DNA from: Sphingosinicella sp041916975
GTDB lineage: Bacteria; Pseudomonadota; Alphaproteobacteria; Sphingomonadales; Sphingomonadaceae
Direction of reading: 5' to 3'
DNA: 64,000 nucleotides
Assembly: GCF_041916975.1 (NCBI RefSeq)
Contig: NZ_JAYRYK010000001.1
Span: 2,542,001-2,606,000, forward strand
Shown: positions 34,270-42,946 of the stretch, piece by piece
Layout of the letters: each line of letters begins with the position of its first letter
How positions within the stretch are numbered: the stretch's first letter is position 1
Made by a program: the position numbers and the translations under genes
The notes under the pieces: generated by a model
Databases searched by the model: none
What the model was told of the DNA's origin: nothing
What the model saw: only the letters and a program-made list of their open reading frames with translations

Positions 34270-35370
34270 CGGCGCCTGATTTTACTTCTCAGTCTGCTGG
34301 TCATCGCCGCAAGTCCCGCGCTGGCACAAACCGATGCACCGGACGGGACACTACTATCGTCCGAACTCTGTCCACCCAACCCGAACCGCTCCTACGAAGA
34401 CTTCGTCCGAATGATCCGCGCGGATCTCGACAGCGAGGTGGAGGCAGCGCGTGAGGAAAACCTGGTCATGCCGCCGATCAGCGACGCGCAGCTGGCGGCA
34501 GCGCTCTCGGATCGGGCGCGGGTCGAGGAGGAGCTGGCCTATCGCGGCTTCGAATGCCGGGTCATCCGCTACGCAAGCGGCGGCTTGCGGATCGCCGGCC
34601 TCCTGTGGAAGCCCATTGACATAGAAGGCAAGCGCCTGCCGCTGCTGATCGCGTTGCGCGGCGGCAACAACAAGTTCGGCCCGATGCAGCCATGGTTGTA
34701 CCAAGGCTGGCACGCCATTCTGAAGGCCGGCTATGTGGTGCTTGCCACGCAGTATCGCGGTGGGCCGGGCAGCGACGGCTCTGATGGCTTTGGCAGTCGG
34801 GGCGACCTTGACGATGTCCGGAACCTGGTGCCGCTGGCGCAAGCGCTGGGCTATGTCGACACGTCTCAGACCTTCGTGTTCGGCGGCTCCCGCGGAGGGA
34901 TGCAGGCCTATATGCTGGCGCGGGAGGGGTTTCCGATGCGCGCCATGGCCATCCGGGCCGGCGCCGGTAGTGTTCGCGACGCGAACCGGCCGAAGTTGAT
35001 GCCGATGCGGGCTCGCATGATGACGGATTATGCCGCAGACCCGGAGGCCGCGCTCGACCGTCGCTCTGCCATCCTGTGGGCGGATGAGATCAAGGTGCCC
35101 ACTATACTGTTTCATGGCACTGCCGACTGGCGCGTGCCGGTCAAGGACGCGCTCGACGTGGCGCAGGGGCTAAACAAGGCCGGCACGCCCTTCGAACTAC
35201 ACATCTACGAGGGCGACACCCACTCGATGACGCTGAACGCTCCGGACATGATTGCGCGGACGCTCACCTTCTTCGAACACTATCGCACCGGCACAGCCGA
35301 TGACGGGGCCAAACCATCCGAAGCTGACGCAATGCCTCTGATCCACACCGACGGCGAACTCGACCGGTAG
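34183..35370 (+). CDS. S9-like alpha/beta hydrolase with displaced start
   Basis: A 395-residue frame. The true hydrolase begins at the signal peptide (about residue 30 onward), and ends with a prolyl-oligopeptidase-type catalytic domain: GGSRGG (Ser236), GTADWR (Asp315) and GDTHSM (His347). Expected location is the periplasm and role a dipeptidyl peptidase or esterase. Its native start seems to be gone: no ATG, GTG or TTG with a ribosome site lies between the TIR-like stub and the signal peptide, so translation would have to begin at the TIR ATG (34183), placing about 30 foreign residues before the signal. Export may be impaired. Confidence 0.65.
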   Translation: MGHVFNSYSDRDLAVARRPVDALEGAGIRRRLILLLSLLVIAASPALAQTDAPDGTLLSSELCPPNPNRSYEDFVRMIRADLDSEVEAAREENLVMPPISDAQLAAALSDRARVEEELAYRGFECRVIRYASGGLRIAGLLWKPIDIEGKRLPLLIALRGGNNKFGPMQPWLYQGWHAILKAGYVVLATQYRGGPGSDGSDGFGSRGDLDDVRNLVPLAQALGYVDTSQTFVFGGSRGGMQAYMLAREGFPMRAMAIRAGAGSVRDANRPKLMPMRARMMTDYAADPEAALDRRSAILWADEIKVPTILFHGTADWRVPVKDALDVAQGLNKAGTPFELHIYEGDTHSMTLNAPDMIARTLTFFEHYRTGTADDGAKPSEADAMPLIHTDGELDR

Positions 35371-35566
35371 GCCAACCACAACCTGCCATTCGGCTTCAGG
35401 ACAAAGCCCGCCGTCGCGGGGCATCTGAAGAGACGTCGGCTATTGGGGAAGCCAATCTGCGCGGAGGATGTTCGCAAAGTCGGCAGAATACGACCATTAA
35501 GCGTTCGACCAAGACATTCAAACCAGCATCGTTTGTGTCGGAACAATAGCGGCCGGTGTCCTCAGG

Positions 35567-36535
35567 CTAGCTCGAACGCGCACAGCCAAGGTCGGCCCGT
35601 ACCTCTCGCGGTGACCGGCCGTATTTGAGTTTGAAGGTCCTGCTGAAGTAGGCAAGGTCGTTAAAGCCCCAAGAATAGCAAGTTTCCGATATTGTCTTCT
35701 TGAGCAAAGCGGGGTTCTCGAAATCGGCCTTGCAGCGTTCAAGCCGCCGGTCCCTGATCCAGGTCGCCACGGTGCTGCCGGTCTGGCTGAACAGCATGTG
35801 CAGGTAACGGCTGGTGATCTGGTGCGAGGCGGCGATCGCCTCGATCGACAGTTCCGGGTCCGCAAGCCTGATCTCTATATAGTCCTTGATCCGGCGTAGC
35901 AGACCATCCTGATGTGTCGAGAGATCACTGTGCCCGCCGCCGCAGTATGAGGCCTCCACGGTCAGAGAGAAAATGTTGATGAGCGAGAGCGACAAGACGT
36001 TGAGCTGCGATTGCTCGATCTCCTCGCAACAGGCGAACAGGCCGATCAGGAAGTCCTTGAAGATCTTGTTGATGCCTTTCGCGCCGTCGAACGGCATGCA
36101 CAGCAATCCGTTGATCAGATCTTGCCGGTGGCTGATGAAACTCCGCGGTATCTTGAGAATGATCCGCTCGACCGGCATGGCGAAATCGATGCTGTAGGGC
36201 TTGTCCCCATCAATGATGGTGAAGTCGCCCGGGCGCAACTCGGTGCAGCGGTCATTCTGGACGATGCACCCATTGCCCGACAGCTGCAAGGTGACGAAAT
36301 AGCCGTTTGCCGAAGAGTTCAAAATGGATTTTTGCGACCGGCGAACCGCGACCGGATCACATGCCATGTTGGTGACCTGAAGGTCGCCAAGAAGTTGGGA
36401 TCGCCAACACCAGGAAAAATCACCGCCGAACTTGCGTTGGGCCTCGACCTGAAAGCGCGAGCGGCAGAAATCGCTTTCGAACGCAGCGAACCCGTTGCTC
36501 GCGCCTTGGTCCGGAACGATCATCGCATGTTGCAA
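35567..36535 (-). CDS. AraC-family transcriptional regulator
   Basis: A 322-residue regulator with an AraC_binding-like N-terminal domain (GNGCIVQNDRCTELRPGDFTIIDGDKPY) and two C-terminal helix-turn-helix units from about 215 (LSIEAIAASHQITSRYLHMLFSQTG ... ISETCYSWGFNDLAYFSRTFKLKYGRSPREVR), as in the AraC/FeaR group. The TTG at 36535 lies ten bases after AGGAG; an ATG at 36523 is the alternative. It stands at the end of the ThDP-enzyme gene, on the same strand, and probably regulates that cluster. Confidence 0.85.
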   Translation of the reverse strand: MQHAMIVPDQGASNGFAAFESDFCRSRFQVEAQRKFGGDFSWCWRSQLLGDLQVTNMACDPVAVRRSQKSILNSSANGYFVTLQLSGNGCIVQNDRCTELRPGDFTIIDGDKPYSIDFAMPVERIILKIPRSFISHRQDLINGLLCMPFDGAKGINKIFKDFLIGLFACCEEIEQSQLNVLSLSLINIFSLTVEASYCGGGHSDLSTHQDGLLRRIKDYIEIRLADPELSIEAIAASHQITSRYLHMLFSQTGSTVATWIRDRRLERCKADFENPALLKKTISETCYSWGFNDLAYFSRTFKLKYGRSPREVRADLGCARSS

Positions 36536-36568
36536 GTCACGATATCTCCTGATTGATCCGCGCTCTCT

Positions 36569-36587
36569 CCGCCCATGCTCGGGGCGG
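36569..36587 (-). terminator. Short GC hairpin between ThDP gene and AraC gene
   Basis: CCGCCC (36569-74) and GGGCGG (36582-87) pair around a seven-base loop just after the ThDP-enzyme stop. There is no uridine tract; partial termination between the two genes is possible. Confidence 0.3.
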
Positions 36588-36589
36588 CG

Positions 36590-38314
36590 TCATGAGGTTT
36601 CTCGAGCGCGTTGATCGTTCGCATCCTGATGGACCCAGCTGAACAGTTCGGCATTACCGAAGGGAAGATGGTTCAGACCGCTGTCCCGGTCAACACGGAC
36701 CTGTACCAGCGCGGTTTTCTCTGAAGCGAACGCCCGGGCGACCGCAGCCGCGATGTCGTCGGCGCGTTCGACATATTCACCGTGGCCGCCGACGGCTGCG
36801 ATCATCTGGTCGTAGCGGGTCGGATGGAAGCGCGCTTCGGGAGTCGACCCCATCTTGGCGTCCAGCGCCGCCAATTCCGCGCCGTAGGACTGATCGTCGT
36901 TGACGATCACGACAACCGGCAGGGCGTGGCGCACGGCCGTTTCGAGATCCATGACGTGAGGGCCGAGCCCGCCGTCGCCGGTGATGAGGCAGACGCGCCG
37001 ATCGGGCGCCGCCATCTGCGCGCCGAGCGCATGTGGCAGGCCCGCGCCCATCAGGCCGAAAATGACGTTCCATATATAGTCGTTGCTACGCTGTTCGAAG
37101 GCATCATTGAGGTAGACACCCGTCAGGCCGCACTCGGTTATAATGATCGCGTCGTCGGGTACCGCTTCACGGGCTCGTGCCATCAGTTCATAAGGATGCA
37201 TCGGCACGAGCCCCGACGCAGCTTCGATGCGCTGCCTGCGTTCCGCGAGAAACCGCTCGCGCCACGTTCCGAGCCTGGGGTTCCGTGCTCGCGCCGGCCC
37301 CTCTTCGAGTGCCGACAGCAGCTGGCCCAGCACATCGCCGATCGCGCCGCAAACAGGGATGTCGATCGGACGGTTTACGCCGAACGCGGCGGGATCCTCG
37401 TGGATCATGATCCACTTGCGGGTTATGTCACCTTTCGCCCAATGTCGCTGCCGGCCGTAATTGACATGTTCGGTGATGGTGGTGCCGACGGCGATGACGA
37501 GATCGGTCTCGTCGATGACCTCGCGGATCGTGTCGCTGCTGAAATTGATGTAGAAATCCTCATCCTCGCGCACCGCGCCCCGTGAGGTCATCGGCGTGGT
37601 GGCAGGACAGCCGATCGACAGCGCGAGGCGACGCAGCAGATCGAAGGCGCGGCTGGGCTGCACGGCCTCGCCGGCGAGGATGAGCGGAGAACGTGCATTT
37701 CGGATAGCATCGGCCGCCTGCAGAATCTGGGAAGCCGGGGCGGCGGCGCTGCCGAGGCGATAACGCCGGGTGAGCGGCAGAGGATCGTAGGGGAAGCTGT
37801 GCTGGTGCCCTTCGTAGTCGACTTCGACATAGACCGGGCCGGGCGTTCCGCTCATCGCATGGCGAAAGGCCTGCTGCATCATCTCGTCGACCTGCCGCGG
37901 ATGCAGGATCTTTCCGGCCCATTTGCAGATGCCGGCGAAGGCGGGGAAGACGAGCTCGCTGTGCAGGAAGCGGCCGGTCCGCACCCCGGTTGTGCTTTCA
38001 TGCTGGCGCGACGCGCCGATCAGGATTACGGGGATGTTCTCCTCGCGGCAGCTGATCGCTGCGGCGAGCATGTTGGCGGCGCCGGGGCCCTGGGCGCCCA
38101 TCGCCACCTGCGGTCGCCCGGTCAGGCGGTAATAAGCAGCGGCCATGAACACGCCGGCGGCCTCGTGCCGAGCCCCGACCATGCGCATGCCCTGGCGAAG
38201 CGCATGCATCTGGATTTCCATCAGCGACAACTCGCCATGGCTGGAGATCAGCTCGACGCCTTCGGCCAGCAGATTCTGCACGATACGTTCGCCGACCGTC
38301 ATGCGGTTCGTCAT
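36590..38314 (-). CDS. Thiamine-diphosphate enzyme, acetolactate-synthase-like (copy 1)
   Basis: A 574-residue ThDP-dependent enzyme of the acetohydroxyacid synthase/benzoylformate decarboxylase superfamily. The cofactor-activating glutamate is Glu51 (GARHEAAG), and the ThDP/Mg motif is GDGGLG at 446 with Asn472 (IVNDDQ). No FAD-binding stretch typical of acetolactate synthase is obvious. The start at 38314 is set by AAGGGG six bases upstream; an ATG six codons earlier lacks such a site. With the second copy and an aldehyde dehydrogenase nearby it may decarboxylate a 2-keto acid or cleave an acyloin to an aldehyde. Confidence 0.75.
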   Translation of the reverse strand: MTNRMTVGERIVQNLLAEGVELISSHGELSLMEIQMHALRQGMRMVGARHEAAGVFMAAAYYRLTGRPQVAMGAQGPGAANMLAAAISCREENIPVILIGASRQHESTTGVRTGRFLHSELVFPAFAGICKWAGKILHPRQVDEMMQQAFRHAMSGTPGPVYVEVDYEGHQHSFPYDPLPLTRRYRLGSAAAPASQILQAADAIRNARSPLILAGEAVQPSRAFDLLRRLALSIGCPATTPMTSRGAVREDEDFYINFSSDTIREVIDETDLVIAVGTTITEHVNYGRQRHWAKGDITRKWIMIHEDPAAFGVNRPIDIPVCGAIGDVLGQLLSALEEGPARARNPRLGTWRERFLAERRQRIEAASGLVPMHPYELMARAREAVPDDAIIITECGLTGVYLNDAFEQRSNDYIWNVIFGLMGAGLPHALGAQMAAPDRRVCLITGDGGLGPHVMDLETAVRHALPVVVIVNDDQSYGAELAALDAKMGSTPEARFHPTRYDQMIAAVGGHGEYVERADDIAAAVARAFASEKTALVQVRVDRDSGLNHLPFGNAELFSWVHQDANDQRARETS

Positions 38315-38575
38315 ACCCAACCCCTTCTTCATTCAACCGCAGAAGCTTTCACATCGGCCGGTAGAATCATTGACCGTCACCGAATGAATTTTTGACCTGG
38401 CTGCGACGGGGCCGCGCAGGCTGTCGTCCGAACCGCTCCCGAACCGCCGAAGGCAAAATCTCTTTCGGTCTCGCGCAAAGGCCGGGTCCGCTCGCCGTGT
38501 ACAACCCGTTTGTTCGCCACATCTGGTGTTCAGCGCACTGCGCAAAGCGTGCCCAAACGGGGAGATTACGGGACT

Positions 38576-39457
38576 GTGGTGCAGGGTATCGACGCGCTCA
38601 AGGCGGCTTTGCGGGAACGGTTGGGCCAAAGGCAGAACGTCACACCGGCGGAGCGGCGCGCAAAAACCGACATGATAGCCCGTTTCGGGGCGCCCGATGC
38701 GCGGATGCCGTCCACGCCGGTCATGCTCGGCAATGTCCCCGCCGCGCGGTTTGATCCGGCCGAGGCGAGGCACGGCGGCTGCGTCATCTATGTGCACGGC
38801 GGCGCCTTCGTCGCCGGCTCGTCCACGTCGCACGCCTATATCGCGTCCCGGCTGGCGACAGGCCTTGGCGCGCCGGTTTTCGCACTCGATTACCGGCTGG
38901 CGCCGGAGCATGTCTATCCGGCCGCGCTGGAGGATGTGATGGTGGCGGTCGACGCCGCCGCGGCCCTCTTCGGATCGCGCAACGATGTCGCCCTTGCAGG
39001 CGACTCCGCCGGAGGCTCTCTTGCGCTCCTGGCGGCGCTCCGCCTGCGCGACGGGGGCGACAATGTCCGCTGCCTCGCCGTGATCAGCCCGGTACTGGAT
39101 TTCCAATGTTCGGCCGACAGTTACGATGGATTGCGCGACCGGGATCCCTTCATCAACAGGTCCGGCCTGATGCAGGATATCGCGGCCTTCCTCGGTCCGA
39201 CCGCGCCCGATTGTTCCGAACTGTCGCCGCTGACCTGCGGGCTCTCCGGTCTTCCGCCGCTGCTGATCCAGGTCGGGTCGGAGGAAGTCCTGATCGACGA
39301 CGCGATCGCGCTGGAGAAGAAGGTCCGTGAGGCCGGCGGCCGGGTCGAACTGAACATCTGGCCCGACATGGTGCACGTCTGGCACCTCTTTCCGCACTAT
39401 GTCGAGGAAGCGGATCAGGCGATCGCCGAGATCGTCGCCTTTCTGGGCCGGAACTGA
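38576..39457 (+). CDS. HSL-type alpha/beta hydrolase (esterase)
   Basis: A 293-residue cytoplasmic esterase of the hormone-sensitive-lipase family. The oxyanion motif is HGGAFVAG (His74), the nucleophile motif GDSAGG (Ser144), and the Asp and His partners fall near VLIDDAI and DMVHVWHLF. A GTG at 38576 with GGGGAG ten bases upstream fits family length; the next codon is also GTG. It is divergent from ThDP copy 1 and convergent with the aldehyde dehydrogenase, and may release the substrate of the ThDP enzymes from an ester. Confidence 0.8.
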   Translation: MVQGIDALKAALRERLGQRQNVTPAERRAKTDMIARFGAPDARMPSTPVMLGNVPAARFDPAEARHGGCVIYVHGGAFVAGSSTSHAYIASRLATGLGAPVFALDYRLAPEHVYPAALEDVMVAVDAAAALFGSRNDVALAGDSAGGSLALLAALRLRDGGDNVRCLAVISPVLDFQCSADSYDGLRDRDPFINRSGLMQDIAAFLGPTAPDCSELSPLTCGLSGLPPLLIQVGSEEVLIDDAIALEKKVREAGGRVELNIWPDMVHVWHLFPHYVEEADQAIAEIVAFLGRN

Positions 39458-39494
39458 CGGCGCCTGCACTCAGCGCCGGTGGAGCGTCCCCCGC

Positions 39495-40937
39495 TTATGC
39501 CGCGCTCCGCCTGAGTGCTTCGATCTGGCTGTCGAAATAGGCGGCAACATCCGGTCCGAACGGCGGGCGCTGGCTCGCCAGCACGGCTTCATCGCTCTGC
39601 TGGGTCACGACGGAAACCGAATTGCTGAAGGTCTTGAAGCCTTCGTGGCCGCGATACCGGCCCATCCCGCTCGCGCCGACGCCGCCGAAGGGGATCTGTT
39701 CGTGGAAGATCTGGCACAGCGCGTCGTTGATCACGATGCTGCCGGTCTGGATGCCGCTGGTGACAAGGCCGATCTCGGCGTCCTCGGTTCCGAAATAATA
39801 GGCCGCCAGCGGGTGCGGCCTCGATCGGATGAAGCGCAGGCTGTGCTCAAGGCTGTTCGATGCAATAATCGGAAGGATCGGGCCGAAGATCTCCTCCTGC
39901 ATAACGGCCATGTCGTCATGTGCGCCAATGACGATCGTGAAGGGAAATTTGCGGCTGCGTTTCCCGGTATCGACATCGTTATGGTTGACGGTGCGGATGT
40001 CTGCGCCCTTGGCGCGGGCATCGTCGATGAGCGCCTGCAGGCGGCCGTAGTAGCGATCGCTGATGATCGCGGTATAATCGTCGTTTTCCGTGATCGTGGG
40101 ATAGAGGTGGTGGGCTGCCGCCAGCATTCCATCAGCCAGCCCGTTGATCATGTCGCCCGGCGCGAGCACATAGTCCGGCGTCACGCAGACCTGGCCGCCA
40201 AACGCCAGCTTCGCCTGTGTCAGCCGCGCCGCCGCGAGCGTCACGTCGGCCGATCGGGTGATGACGACCGGGCTCTTGCCGCCGAGTTCGAGCGTCACCG
40301 GCACCAGATTGGCGCTTGCCGCCTGCATGACCTTGCGCCCGACCGCGGTTGAACCGGTGAAGAGGATGTGATCGAGCGGCAGGCTGGTCAGCGCCTCGGC
40401 GATCTCCGGTCCCCCTTCGAGCGGCGCGACCTCGGCCGGATCGAACAGCGCGGTGAGACCCTCGGCCATTAGCTGCGAGGTCGCGGGGGCGAGTTCGGGG
40501 AGCTTCAGGAGAACGCGGTTTCCCGCGGCCAATATGCCCGTCATCGCCAGACTGCCGAGCAATACTGGTCCATTCCACGGGATGATCGCACCAACGACAC
40601 CGCGCGGCGCGCGGTGAATCGCGACGTCGACGTCCGGCTGGCCGATATCCAGCGGTTCAGGCGCCATCCATGCCCCCAGACTGTCCCGGGTGAAACGGAT
40701 AGCGCCGATTCCGCCCAATATGTCGGCGACGCGTGTCAGGATCGGGCTGCGTCCGCCGAAGTCGGCGTACAAGGCCTCAACGAACAGCTTCTCGTAGCGC
40801 AGCAGGAACTGTTCGAGTCGGCGAAGACGATCGATGCGGACATGGAGCGGAGGAGAGCCATCGGCCAGGAAAGCAGCGCGCTGGCGTTCGAACGCGCCGC
40901 GCACGTGGGCGGCAGAGATAGGGGCGGCGATGCTCAT
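39495..40937 (-). CDS. Coniferyl-aldehyde-dehydrogenase-type ALDH
   Basis: A 480-residue aldehyde dehydrogenase of the short coniferyl-aldehyde/fatty-aldehyde type, shown by the lack of the usual long N-terminus and by the IPWNGP motif at 119-124. Glu217 (LELGGKSP) and Cys251 (GGQVCVTPD) are the base and nucleophile; the end QIPFGGVGASGMGRYRGHEGF is typical of that group. Its ATG overlaps the stop of ThDP copy 2 (ATGA), so the two are coupled: the lyase or decarboxylase product aldehyde is probably its substrate. Confidence 0.85.
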   Translation of the reverse strand: MSIAAPISAAHVRGAFERQRAAFLADGSPPLHVRIDRLRRLEQFLLRYEKLFVEALYADFGGRSPILTRVADILGGIGAIRFTRDSLGAWMAPEPLDIGQPDVDVAIHRAPRGVVGAIIPWNGPVLLGSLAMTGILAAGNRVLLKLPELAPATSQLMAEGLTALFDPAEVAPLEGGPEIAEALTSLPLDHILFTGSTAVGRKVMQAASANLVPVTLELGGKSPVVITRSADVTLAAARLTQAKLAFGGQVCVTPDYVLAPGDMINGLADGMLAAAHHLYPTITENDDYTAIISDRYYGRLQALIDDARAKGADIRTVNHNDVDTGKRSRKFPFTIVIGAHDDMAVMQEEIFGPILPIIASNSLEHSLRFIRSRPHPLAAYYFGTEDAEIGLVTSGIQTGSIVINDALCQIFHEQIPFGGVGASGMGRYRGHEGFKTFSNSVSVVTQQSDEAVLASQRPPFGPDVAAYFDSQIEALRRSAA

Positions 40938-42682
40938 CGTCTCGGCTCCTCATCGATGGCTGGAACAATCGTTGCGCTGTAGGTTGCAGGATCGGCTTCG
41001 AGCCAGCCGACCAGGTCCATCACGTAGGGCGGGGCATGCGCATAACTCGCGCTCTGGTCGGTCGCGACTTGCACCAGCGCCGGCTTGCCGGAAGCGAACG
41101 CTCGCGCAATGGCAGGACCAATTTCACCCGCATCGTCGACATATTCCCCGTGCCCGCCGATCGCCACGGCCATCAGGTCGTAGCGGACAGGGCTGAACGT
41201 GGTCTCGATCGTGTGGCCGACATGCGCGACATGGGCCGCCATCTCGGCGCCCAGGCACTGATCGTCGTTGACCACCACGACCACCGGCAGCTTGTGCCGT
41301 ACCAGCGTTTCGAACTCCATGAAATGAAAGCCGAGCGCGCCGTCGCCGCTTAGCAGGCATACAGGTCGTTCGCGGCCAGCGGCGAGCTGCGCACCGATCG
41401 CATAGCCGAGGCCCGTGCCGAGGTGCGAGAAGTTCGAGGTGTAAAGAAAATCACGGCTGCGCTGTTCGAAGAACGCGATTTTGTAGAGGATGGTCAGCCC
41501 GCCGTCGAGCACCACAACCGCATCGTCGGGCACGGCCTTGCGGGCTTCAAGCATCAGTCTGGACGGATGGATGCGATTGGTGAGGGGGATCTCGGCTTCC
41601 AGCCTTTCCCGTTCGCCGAGGTAGGCGGCCCGCAGGGCAGGCAGACCGGCTTGAGGCTGCATGGGACCCTGCTTCTCGATCTCGTCGGCCAACTGCGCGA
41701 TGGTAAGAGCCGGGTGGCCGATCACCGCGAGATCGACGGGGCGGTTGACGCCTACCGCCGCGGCGTCACGCTCGAGTACGATCACCTTGCGATCCTCGCC
41801 GCCCTCCGCGAAGTGGCCCAGCCGGCCATAGCCGCTCATCTCCGGGAAGCATGTGCCGATCGCGACCACGAGATCAGCGCCGGCGATTGCGTTCCGACCT
41901 GCTTCGCTCATGGGCAGCAGCACCTGCGCATCGGTTTCGGGCACAGCGCCGCTGCCGCCCATCGTCATCAGCACGGGCGCGCCGAGCAGTCGGGCGAGCC
42001 GGGCGAAAGCATCGTGCGACCGGGTGCGCACCACATCGTCTCCCGCCACCAGCAGCGGCGATCTGGACGCACGGATCATTCGGGCAGCGTCTTCGATGGC
42101 CACCGCATCGGCACGTTGCGGTCCCGTCCGGTAGCGCGACGGCGGGATCAGCGGCGGGAAGGACCAGGCCTTGTCATGGATCGAATAGTCATATTCGATA
42201 TAGACTGGGCCTGGCGTTCCCGAGAGTGCCCGGCGGAACGCCTCCTGCACCACTTCATCAATACGGTCCGGGTGGTCGATGGCCGCCGCGAACTTGCAGG
42301 TGCTGCGGAACATGTCGAGCATCGGCGCGTGCAGCCAGCGACCCTGGCGTACCGCGAGATTCGAGGCGTTCTGCCGACGGGCGCCCATCAGCAGCACGGG
42401 GATGTTTTCCTGCGCGGCGCACACTGCGCCCGGCAGGAGGTTGGCGACACCCGGGCCGATCGCCCCGAACGCCACCTGAGGGCGGCCCGTCATGCAATAG
42501 TAGCCCGAGGCCATGAACACTGCCGAGGCCTCATGCCTCGGCCCCACGACGGCGATGCCGTTGCGCTCGGCATGCATCTGGATATCGACCATGCTGAGGT
42601 CGCCCTGGGAGAATATCGTGTCGACCTGCTCTTGTATCAGCAGGTGAACAAACCGTTCCCCGAACGTCATGGTATCGTTCAT
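40934..42682 (-). CDS. Thiamine-diphosphate enzyme, acetolactate-synthase-like (copy 2)
   Basis: A 582-residue paralogue of the enzyme at 36,590. Glu51 (GPRHEAS) and GDGALG at 446 with VVNDDQ are at exactly the same positions, showing recent common origin. The ATG at 42682 follows GGAGG; an upstream ATG at 42712 is less well supported. The segment that reads SSHGELS in copy 1 is FSQGDLS here, so the residue often used in catalysis (His) differs between copies, hinting at different substrates or products. Coupled to an aldehyde dehydrogenase. Confidence 0.75.
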   Translation of the reverse strand: MNDTMTFGERFVHLLIQEQVDTIFSQGDLSMVDIQMHAERNGIAVVGPRHEASAVFMASGYYCMTGRPQVAFGAIGPGVANLLPGAVCAAQENIPVLLMGARRQNASNLAVRQGRWLHAPMLDMFRSTCKFAAAIDHPDRIDEVVQEAFRRALSGTPGPVYIEYDYSIHDKAWSFPPLIPPSRYRTGPQRADAVAIEDAARMIRASRSPLLVAGDDVVRTRSHDAFARLARLLGAPVLMTMGGSGAVPETDAQVLLPMSEAGRNAIAGADLVVAIGTCFPEMSGYGRLGHFAEGGEDRKVIVLERDAAAVGVNRPVDLAVIGHPALTIAQLADEIEKQGPMQPQAGLPALRAAYLGERERLEAEIPLTNRIHPSRLMLEARKAVPDDAVVVLDGGLTILYKIAFFEQRSRDFLYTSNFSHLGTGLGYAIGAQLAAGRERPVCLLSGDGALGFHFMEFETLVRHKLPVVVVVNDDQCLGAEMAAHVAHVGHTIETTFSPVRYDLMAVAIGGHGEYVDDAGEIGPAIARAFASGKPALVQVATDQSASYAHAPPYVMDLVGWLEADPATYSATIVPAIDEEPRR

Positions 42683-42946
42683 CGTGCCTCCGGGACGGGT
42701 GATCCATCGCATCCCGTCAAACGATGATCAGCGGGCCGCGGAGCGTCAAGCGCCCCGGCGGCCAGGTCAAGAATCTCTTCGCTTACGTGCCGTTTTCCCT
42801 GCGCGAACGCTGGAAGGTCAAAATTTCCTTCCTGCCTTGGCAACGCAAAATGGGCCGCTCTCCATATCATCGTTGTCTCGTGGGGAACCGCACGGACCGA
42901 AAAACAAAAGCGCGTCCGCCGGATCGATTTTACAGGGAGGTTTACA

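Noticed and set aside
41423..42727. Plus-strand 434-codon frame
   Set aside because: Antisense to ThDP enzyme copy 2, no recognisable domain.
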